64,000 nt of DNA. Origin: Macrosoma leucophasiata. Lineage: Eukaryota; Arthropoda; Insecta; Lepidoptera; Hedylidae. Below, in pieces: positions 56,124-64,000 of this stretch (position 1 is its first letter; each line of letters opens with the position of its first letter). The DNA lies in the NCBI GenBank assembly GCA_036365455.1, contig JAWQUS010000010.1, forward strand, positions 19,578,501-19,642,500, in the 5' to 3' direction. The notes beneath the pieces are model-generated. The model searched no databases, was not told where the DNA came from, and saw only the letters and a program-made list of their open reading frames with translations. The translations under genes and the position numbers were made by a program.

Positions 56124-56360
56124 AATGCACTTCGAGCCTATGAAAGTGACAATCGGCTAATATCGACTTCGTAGAGCGTTGTCTCTGCTGCACACTGTCT
56201 ACGTAAGCATCCGTAGCCCGGCATTGGCATTGAGCTCATAGCATTGAGTCAAAACATGATCAACATAGTCGACAAACGTCAAATAGGTAAGGTGCGAAAG
56301 AGATAACGCTCTACAGATCCGAAATAAGCCGACGTTTCTTCCTGAGGTCGATGTACATTA
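56124..56360. mobile_element. MITE family M1, copy 3
   Basis: 'aatgcacttcgagcctatga' at left, 'gaggtcgatgtacatt' at right, with the motif 'cttcgtagagcgttgtctct' inside, matching 74-289. Confidence 0.6.
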
Positions 56361-56446
56361 TTTCTTGTTGGATGCTGTACATGGTTTATGACAATCGATC
56401 CATATTAATAAATAATACACCTACCTGTCTGAATGTAAAGTCATCG

Positions 56447-56740
56447 GGACGTGACGATACCATCGCCCTATAGTGAAGGAAAATTCTTTCACTAGTGCAG
56501 ACAGTCAATCAATAATGGGCAAACCATTCCAGTAGGGTGGTAGGAAGTGCAATAACGCAAGATGGGCAGCAGCGTCCTGCGAGAAAACTACCGCCACTGC
56601 GATCGCCAATCGAGAGAATATGCTATAATCGCCACGCTTGGCATGTTCCCTCTTAACGGTGCACAACACTGTTGTAAGCGTCTTTGTGGAAGGCTTTGTC
56701 CAGCGTGAACGTGTTTCGACTGGAGTGATGATAATGATTG
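56447..56740. repeat. Repeat fragments (as 41925 and 14810)
   Basis: 56447-56530 resembles 41925-42035. 56545-56740 is a LINE 3' scrap with 'gtgcaataacgcaagatggg' and 'ggctttgtccagcgtgaac'. Confidence 0.45.
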
Positions 56741-57090
56741 TTGCTTCAAGTTAATTAAGTAGGTTTTGATATAGGTAAGTATTTTATTTGAACACAACAC
56801 CTTGACTCACTATTTCTTACTTCACTACACGTTATCTGTCGTTTAAATATTAACTGCATAATAAAATACATCCATATCAAACAATACATAATCCGTTTAT
56901 CTCTTTGTTGAAGAAAAACGCCGATGTAGACCACGCGGTAGATACATGCCAGTTATTTTTTATATAGGTAACTGTAAATTAACTGCCTCAATAGTTCAAC
57001 GTAAGTCGGCCATTACTGGCAGAATTAAAATGCTACTTAAGGGTCGTCCATTAATCTTATAAGATTAAAGTTGTGGGTTGCCCTAATCGA
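56741..57090. other. No gene recognised
   Basis: AT-rich, nothing supported. Confidence 0.4.
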
Positions 57091-57166
57091 TGGAACCGTT
57101 CTTGCGGAACAGCAGCTAAAACTGCCTTACTCGGCAGTTTTAGCTGCTGTTCCGCAAGAACGGTTC
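57091..57166. repeat. Perfect hairpin, 35-bp arms, 6-nt loop
   Basis: Arms 57091-57125 and 57132-57166 (starting 'ggaaccgttcttgcggaaca'), loop 'ttactc'. No mismatch found by eye. Confidence 0.92.
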
Positions 57167-58580
57167 CGGATCATTTACTCGTTAACGGAGTTACGAGAAC
57201 TGTGTAACTGTTAAAGGAGAATGATACTGTTCCATACATTTCTGAGCCCACGTGTTAACACTGTACAAATTAGGTATATCATTTTCAAATGACTATAAAA
57301 TAAATTATTTGAAATCGGGGCATTTTTTGAATTGCCGGTAATTGTTAACTATATTACAAAATGTACTGTCTAATGGGTTATCCAGTAACGATTTTGCAGG
57401 CCCAAGATTACCAGTCTCCTTTATATGCATACGCTCTAATACCTACTTCGTTATTCGTACTCTACCATAGTATCTATTCTGGTTTTTGGTATTCTGTACT
57501 GTTACGAAATCTCGAGGGCGTTTATCTTTGTACCTACCTATATAGGCAGGTATACAATTAACCACCGCCAGCAGTAGATAGATAAAATCCTTCGAGATCT
57601 ACTGAGCATATTAACATACTTCAAAAAGGAGGAGGTTTTCGATTCGGTTGGTACCTACTACCGATACTAAAAAAATAAATATTACAGTCAACTACTGAAG
57701 TAACGCTCTGAAAAGGGCATACATATCTATCTACTGATAACTACTTGGTAGTGATTGATAGATAAATACTTTTTATATAAAGATGCATACAGTTTATTAC
57801 ACCTACTTAAGATTCATAAACAAATTTATCAGTCATATGATTCTGTGACTAATCCCTGATTCTTAGTGGCTGTTCACTCTGAAGTGGTCTTAAAATTATC
57901 TGAATACGTCAAGTTTGGATAACGTGCCAATAATAAGGTGATAGGAGGAAATGCGATATTTTACGTAATATGATGACTTTCTTTAATGTAGAACCGAAAA
58001 TGAATTTGCAATTTTTTAATAATTTTGACGTTGAGAAGGAGATTGATCTTCTTTTTTCTGGTTTCGAAAATAAAACGAAACTTCGAGGTCGTAACACATG
58101 ATTTGTTTACTTTCAGTAGTAGGTGCTTACTTAGCACCTATACATTTACCTGATTCGTTTTTGTACCTAGGTACCTACTCAATATATAATATGTTAGAAT
58201 AGAAACTGCAGCCTGCAACTTGTGTCCTGATGCGTATTTAAGGAATCAGCCTATGAGGTTACCGCCTCCCGTATCCGTATGTGTTTGGTAAAAAGTAAAA
58301 AAAAAATATCCATCCAGCCAATATTCCCCGAATCGTTTTTCAATAAATAAGACGTCATCTGGACGTACACAGAGGGAACTACTAGAATAAACCACAAGTA
58401 AGCTGAAGGACGCTCTGAATCATAATTACGAAGTTTTCATATAATTGTCTTTTAATAAAATATACTTCGTAAGATCCGCACCTCCCTAAGCCGATAACCA
58501 AGCGAAGCCAGCCGAAGCTTAAGCGAATAGGAGTCTCCCTTAAGTAATTGCGTAATATTACGTCCGACTGAAATTGGCCC
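57167..58580. other. No gene recognised
   Basis: AT-rich. A reversed retrotransposon scrap 'aaaaaggaggaggttttcga' lies at 57622. The frames at 57361-57561 and 57909-58097 have no domain. Confidence 0.4.
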
Positions 58581-58581
58581 G

Positions 58582-58900
58582 TTTTTTTTTCTGTAATGTA
58601 ATGAAGGTGGCAAACCTATAGGATGTTAAGCCTATAGACACACCTATAGGATGTTAAGCCTATAGACACACCTATAGGATGTTAAGCCTATAGCCACACC
58701 AAGACCAGAGGTCAAAATGCAGATGCGTTGCCACCCTTGAGACCCTGAGTTATTGTCTCTGTGATACATAATAGTTACGGGGCCATACATTACCAAACAA
58801 TCAAACCGGGACACGATAATGTTGATCACTACCATTTTGCGGCAGATTAGGTAATCCGGTGGTGCCTACGCCCTCGAGCTCCAACTGGAACTCTACCACC
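58582..58900 (-). repeat. Family A short repeat with internal 28-bp tandem expansion
   Basis: Minus-strand copy from 'gaaggtggcaaacctatagg' to 'gaactctaccaccagt'. The 'aagcctatagacacac' part is repeated three times at about 58613-58698. Confidence 0.7.
58613..58698. repeat. 28-bp minisatellite, three units
   Basis: Unit begins 'cctataggatgttaagccta'; three copies, the last with 'agccacacc'. Confidence 0.85.
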
Positions 58901-60165
58901 AGTGAAATCAGGGTTGACAAGGCGATATCGATGTGATATCGCTCGTCGGCGGTAGGTACATTGCACGTCTTCCTTCATTGGCCATATTATAATTGATATT
59001 TGAAACTTGATGATATTTTATGATTGAGGACATCACAAGATGCTTGAAATAAATATTGTCAAAACTAAAAATACGAAGTCAAATAAACGTGATCATAATA
59101 TTATTTACACGCGATCACATGACTGTTGAGCTGACTTGAGAATTAAGTATATTTCTTATCTTTATAGTTCTGTTTATATGCTACAATGAATATTATATGC
59201 CGTTAACAACGGATTCAAGTTGAAAAATCCGTTTTTCAGAGCTGTTTCTTAATTTCAATTGCCTCCGTGAATAAGCAGGGCATTTTTTATAAACATAATG
59301 AGGGTGGCAAACACGTATGACAAATCATTGCCAATCTTGAAGTCCTTTGTTCTGTTCCTGGGTACATAAGTGTTTTCAAGCAGGATAGTACAATTCTAGT
59401 GGTACAAATTCTCGAGCAATGTTGCTTAGTAAGTCATTTAAGGTGCCGAAAATTTTGGAACCGCTCGACCTAACACATTTTGTTGTTTTAACAGCTAGCT
59501 AAGTTGTTGATTTTTGATTGATTGTTGACTAAGATGTTTTAATAGACCCCTCAACTATTCCAAGTTTAAAAATGAAGACTTTTAAACTTACCTTGTCATA
59601 AACTAGACTTGCTCTTACAAGGAAGGACTCGCGTTTATTGGTAACATTTCTAAACTTGCATAAGGAAGGACTCCCGTTTTATCAAAGTAGTACCTATAGT
59701 AAATTTATGCGTTATAAGGTAGCATTTTTTTCTTTCGTTTACAAAAACATAAAAAAATCTATAGCACCATCTTCATAATATCAAAAACGAGTTCCGTTTT
59801 CTTAAGGATTTTCTGCGTCTTTCTTATCTGATGACACGAAATAATGATTAAGTAGGTACAATGAAAAGAAATAATTTAGTCAGAATATGCAGTTTTTAAT
59901 ACAGGAAATTAAAATATTATTTGTCGAGACATAATGTACGAAGGTTACGTATAAATGCGTACACATAATAATATTATTACCACTAGCAAAATACATTAAA
60001 TTTGTTATCTATTTCTTACTCTGAAATACAATTCGATGTAGGTGTCTACTGGTCATACATTGTACTTTACAACGCATTTAGAAATAATTTTTGATATCTC
60101 AAGAACTTTGCACATCATTCAATATTATTGTACGAGTATTTACCAAATTGCTTTAACTTGTTTTT
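58901..60165. other. No gene; small repeat scraps
   Basis: 'gagggtggcaaacacgtatg' at 59299 is a family A tail scrap. 'aaggaaggactc' occurs at about 59620 and 59661. The rest is AT-rich. Confidence 0.4.
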
Positions 60166-60345
60166 ATATTCCTACCCCTCCGGCGCCAGGCGGTCTGACG
60201 TAAATGGCCGATTTTCAGTTCTATTATTTATAAGATACTCATTGCCCCCTTATGTTTGCTGTGCCCTTCCAGGGCGTCACCTGTACTTTCGTATTTTATA
60301 TAAGATCTTATACCTGTGACATGAAATAAAAAAAAAAAATAAACG
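60166..60345 (+). repeat. LINE 3' end with A-rich tail
   Basis: 'tacccctccggcgccaggcg', 'cttccagggcgtcacctgta', then 'atgaaataaaaaaaaaaaat'. GC-richer than its surroundings and ending in an A-rich tail, as for a 5'-truncated LINE. Confidence 0.5.
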
Positions 60346-60514
60346 ATTAAGTTAGAAATCTTGTAGAGTCCAGTCATCCAGTCACCTCTACAAGATCTTT
60401 TGTTGCTTGAAAGGCTGCTTGAAAGGCTGCCTGACGCACTGCGGTGTACCATTATATAAGCCCCGCCCACGGTATACCGCATTACGTAGATTTTTTTTGG
60501 CTTAGTTACATTAT

Positions 60515-60712
60515 TATTCGTAGCTTGCGGGGCTTGCCGCAAGCATCCCTCTTAAACCCCGGGCCTGCTATCCCGTCTTGGAAAACGGGAAGGAACTTGA
60601 GGCACGGCTACGACCCTGGCCGTATGAAGAGCTACCGAGCGAACCGGGCTTTTTCGTTCGTCCCACCTCATGTTCTTGTGATAATTGTGTAATAAATAAA
60701 TAAAGAAACCTG
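60515..60712 (+). repeat. Second LINE 3' end
   Basis: 'ccgcaagcatccctcttaaa', 'ccgggcctgctatcccgtct', 'agcgaaccgggctttttcgt', ending in an (aataa)n-type tail 'aataaataaataaag'. No intact frame. Confidence 0.5.
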
Positions 60713-61614
60713 TACCAAGACCCAATATTTTTTTTATTAACTTAGTCCGTTACGTTTCCAGATACAAAGATGAAGATAACAATATTTCACTTTAATCTTA
60801 AGCTTTAATAGGAGCCTCATATCTGTTCTGAGGTGTGTCATAAAGAGATTACAATAATTCTATGTTTGTGGTGGCTCTAAAGATAAGTAAATACATACAC
60901 TCTGGATGATGTGAAACTATAAGCCACAGACCTCCCGCCACTCTAATGAAATAATGGTGGTTTTGTGACCAAACTAAGAGTTATTATTCAATTATAATTT
61001 TACAGGCACACTTGGGATGCTGCAAGGTATACCTACTTAGTTTAGATTAATGTTCTATCGTGTTCACCCTGTATATCAAACATGACATCAAAACCTTAAT
61101 AATATGCGCATCCACCTCCACCACAGAGGTATAAGTTTGGTCTCTGAGACCGCGTGAGACGGAAATCACGGCGCCGTACTCTATGCATATTATTTATTGA
61201 TCACCAATGCCTGAAGTAGTCATTTCGGACCGAATTTTAAAAACATTGAAACACGTTATATTTTCTAATATATCGTCTTTCAATGTTATATAGCTAATTA
61301 ATGTTTATCTGGCATGAGAATTGTCTTGGATTCTCGATTACATTTTTAATACCGCCACCGAAACAACTATATCTACAAAATTAAATAATGATACGTATTA
61401 CGTCACTGCACGCAATAAATAGGTACTGGCATGTACCTTCAGTCTCCTTAACAAGTGAATGTCACAATTAATTATGATTTATGAATCTTATCATCTCATA
61501 ATAATGGCAACCCTTGATACGTCCCACTGCTGGACACGAGTCTCTCCCCTTCTTGAGGGGAAGGCCTGGCGCTTACTTCAGCACGCTGCTCCAATCCAAT
61601 ATCATCTCTTTTCT
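60713..61614. other. No gene; one LINE scrap
   Basis: 'tcccactgctggacacgagt' and 'ccccttcttgaggggaaggc' at 61522-61570 are a common lepidopteran retroelement phrase. The rest is unassigned. Confidence 0.4.
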
Positions 61615-61785
61615 ACGGCCCTGTAATTTCCAGCACAGAGGCATAACACCTTAGGCCTCAGGAGTGGTAACGCATCTGCATTTTCACCTCTGGGCATTGT
61701 GTGGGTGTCTATAGGCTGCAGTCATCACTTAACATCAATGCGAACTGCATGCTTGATTGCCAATTTTATTACATAAAAAAAATGT
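61615..61785 (+). repeat. Family A short repeat, 5'-truncated
   Basis: Starts at 'cggccctgtaatttccagca' and ends 'ttacataaaaaaaat'. Confidence 0.65.
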
Positions 61786-63024
61786 CATAATTTCATCAAA
61801 ATGATAACAAACATTCTCGGTTTTCGTCCAGAAGTGCGTAAAGGCACACACCCACGATTCATCAGTTACATTTTCAACTTCCCCATGTAACAGGGGGCTT
61901 GTCTACGGACATACATCGGGCAATAGTCCAAATCCGTGGGCGCCACTGATAAAATTAGACGACAGGTCTAATGGAAGTTGCCTACCACGAAGAAAATGCG
62001 TTTATTTTACTGAACAACAATATAAGTGTCAAACGAAATGTAAGTCACGGCGAGGTCATGTTATTTTTGCAAACAAAAAATACAAGACTACAAATATTAT
62101 TTGAGTTAATAATAAAAAAACCTGTTTAAAAAACTATTTTTACGTAAAAAAAATAACTTTTTAGCCCTCATGGAATTCGCAATATTATACAAACTTTCAT
62201 CAATAGATTTTCACCCTTCGGGAATTGAATATTAAGGGACGAATTTCGGAAATCCTTTCTTATTCCGTCTACACCGTTAGAACAACCCCTGTGAACGTTT
62301 TCAGCCTTCTTGATTTAGGCTGGCCGTTGATATATCAGTGCGTCAGTTGAGGGCGTTTCTTTTTACACAGACGAATTGAACTAATATACTGTTCGTAGAT
62401 TACAAATACATGTCTGAATACAGCTTTAGAATTTTATTATTAGGTAACACATTGATGGACAGTAGAAGTCTACAGCCGTTATTACAATAAAACTTTTATT
62501 GTGTCTCATATACTATCAATGCAATGTGTCCAAGAGTCTGTTTTACAAAAACACTGTTTTTACATGAAATAGAAAATTAAGTAGGTAAGATACACAGCAA
62601 GTAGAATTAAATTATAACATAATATTTTATCTTACTCTAATCTCATATGTTTATAATTGAATGATTATAAAGTAAAAGCACTTTATTATTTATTGTTTTA
62701 TTTATTGCTCATATTATCACCATCTAATCGAGTTATCGAGTCATGTGATGCGTCCAACTACCGACAGCTAAATCGTAAAATCACGTAATCAACGCTTCTT
62801 TGTTATGAGCAACTTATCTCAATGCATGTTAGTACGACGTCCCATCAAGAAGTCATTTTTTTATCAATGCGAATCCTTATATAAAGTATTTAGTAGTTTT
62901 TAGGAGTAAATATTTAACTTATTGAAATTAAACTATTTTTCGGATTGATTTCGCGTATATTAAACTAAAATGATTTTCAATATCAACCCGACTTTGGTCG
63001 CTTTTCAGCTTCCGTGGTCCCGGC
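61786..63024. other. No gene recognised
   Basis: AT-rich sequence; no supported frame, RNA or repeat. Confidence 0.4.
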
Positions 63025-63190
63025 ACACGGCCCTGTAATTTCCAGCACAGAGGCATAACATCTTAGGCCTCAGGAGTGGTAACGCATCTGCATTTTGACC
63101 TTGGTCTTTGTGTGGATGTCTATAGGCTGCAGTCATCACTTAACATCAATGTGAACTGCATGCTTGTTTGCCACTTCCATTATATAAAAA
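63025..63190 (+). repeat. Family A short repeat, 5'-truncated
   Basis: Starts at about the same internal point as the copies at 16258 and 61615 ('cggccctgtaatttcc...'), ends 'gccacttccattatataaaa'. Confidence 0.65.
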
Positions 63191-64000
63191 AGCGATCAAA
63201 ACGTCGGGTCGATAGTAAAAATAATTTTAGTTAATTATACGCAAGATAAATCCGTAAAAATAGTTTTATTTCAATGAGTGTACCTCGCGAAAACCTAAGA
63301 GCATATCAAATACTTAACTTTATTTATTTTACAGATATTGCATATGTCTGTGGAAGCGTAACATTACTTATCTATTCATTTAAGTATAAATTGTCGTATC
63401 ATTTAAATATTGTCTTCGTAAAATACAGTAATTCTTATTAAAATACAGGAACAATTTATTAGAATGTATAATACGTTACATAATAATGCATTAGATATTA
63501 GTAACAATGTTTACTAACATGTGAGTTGATTTTCTAAATATAAGTTACAAATGTTTTCGATTACATCACTTAACTAAATACCTAAGTAATACATTTTCGT
63601 TGTCTTAATATGGTATTTTTCATACGTTGTACACAAATTTGGAACGGAATCACTCATAGGAATGGAAATTTATCTTCTAAATACAATTAAGAGACATGAA
63701 ATGGAATAGTATTTTTCTCTCACTCTCTTGTTGTATGTTTAAGGAAGATATATTTTAGCAAATAGTACAGAAAATAGATACAAACACGTAACCAACAAGC
63801 AGTCGCCAGCTCGTATAGGGCGGAAGTAACATAATATATGCTTAGCAAACGGAAAAACTATAAATGGCAGCTTTAATCAAGTTTGCCATATAATGTGCTT
63901 CTTTTTTCCCTCTTTTGTCCCTCGGCCCTGTTGTGTACGTCCCCCCCAGTTCTCCCTCACTATAGTTTAACTAATCTAAGAAATACTTTTTGACAGCTGT
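63191..64000. other. No gene; hairpin-element half
   Basis: 63238-63268 'aaatccgtaaaaatagtttt' is one arm of the hairpin element seen complete at 53799. The remainder shows nothing. Confidence 0.4.

Overview
The window looks like nuclear DNA of an insect, most likely a moth or butterfly (Lepidoptera). The grounds are AT-rich sequence packed with small transposons, retrotransposon tails of the 'gctgtgcccgcgacttcg' type common in Lepidoptera, a BEL/Pao retrotransposon, and a split sugar-transporter gene with short GT-AG exons. Nothing supports a bacterial, viral or organelle origin. I cannot name the species.

Layout. At 2.0-13.6 kb on the minus strand lie three exons of one sugar transporter of the Tret1-like (SLC2 / sugar porter) type. 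Both ends of the gene are missing or unrecognised. Its large intron holds a young, nearly complete BEL/Pao element (3286-11039) with two 916-bp LTRs that look identical and a 5-bp target duplication; it is antisense to the gene. From 12.4 to 16.4 kb come copies of an abundant ~290-bp short repeat, one carrying a nested MITE. At 16.9-22.0 kb is a second LTR element: two 1,357-bp direct repeats that look identical around a 2.3-kb interior with almost no coding capacity.

The most unusual object is at 25.76-29.42 kb: a head-to-head array of 307-bp units, each carrying a 74-nt tRNA-like gene with A box, B box and a T5 Pol III terminator. Eight units point left, and four plus a fragment point right. 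The array is bounded by an exact 12-bp direct repeat. Two shorter elements of the same design (33.96-34.53 and 48.61-49.04 kb) also have an inverted arm joined to a sense arm, the same two outer ends and 12-bp direct repeats. This looks like a mobile foldback element built from tRNA-like units.

The rest (30-64 kb) is gene-poor: two tRNA-derived SINE families, hAT-like, mariner-like and PIF-like MITEs with target duplications, decayed LINE endonuclease and RT pieces, minisatellites and several perfect hairpins. Apart from the transporter exons and the BEL ORFs I see no convincing protein-coding gene. All identity statements are by eye.
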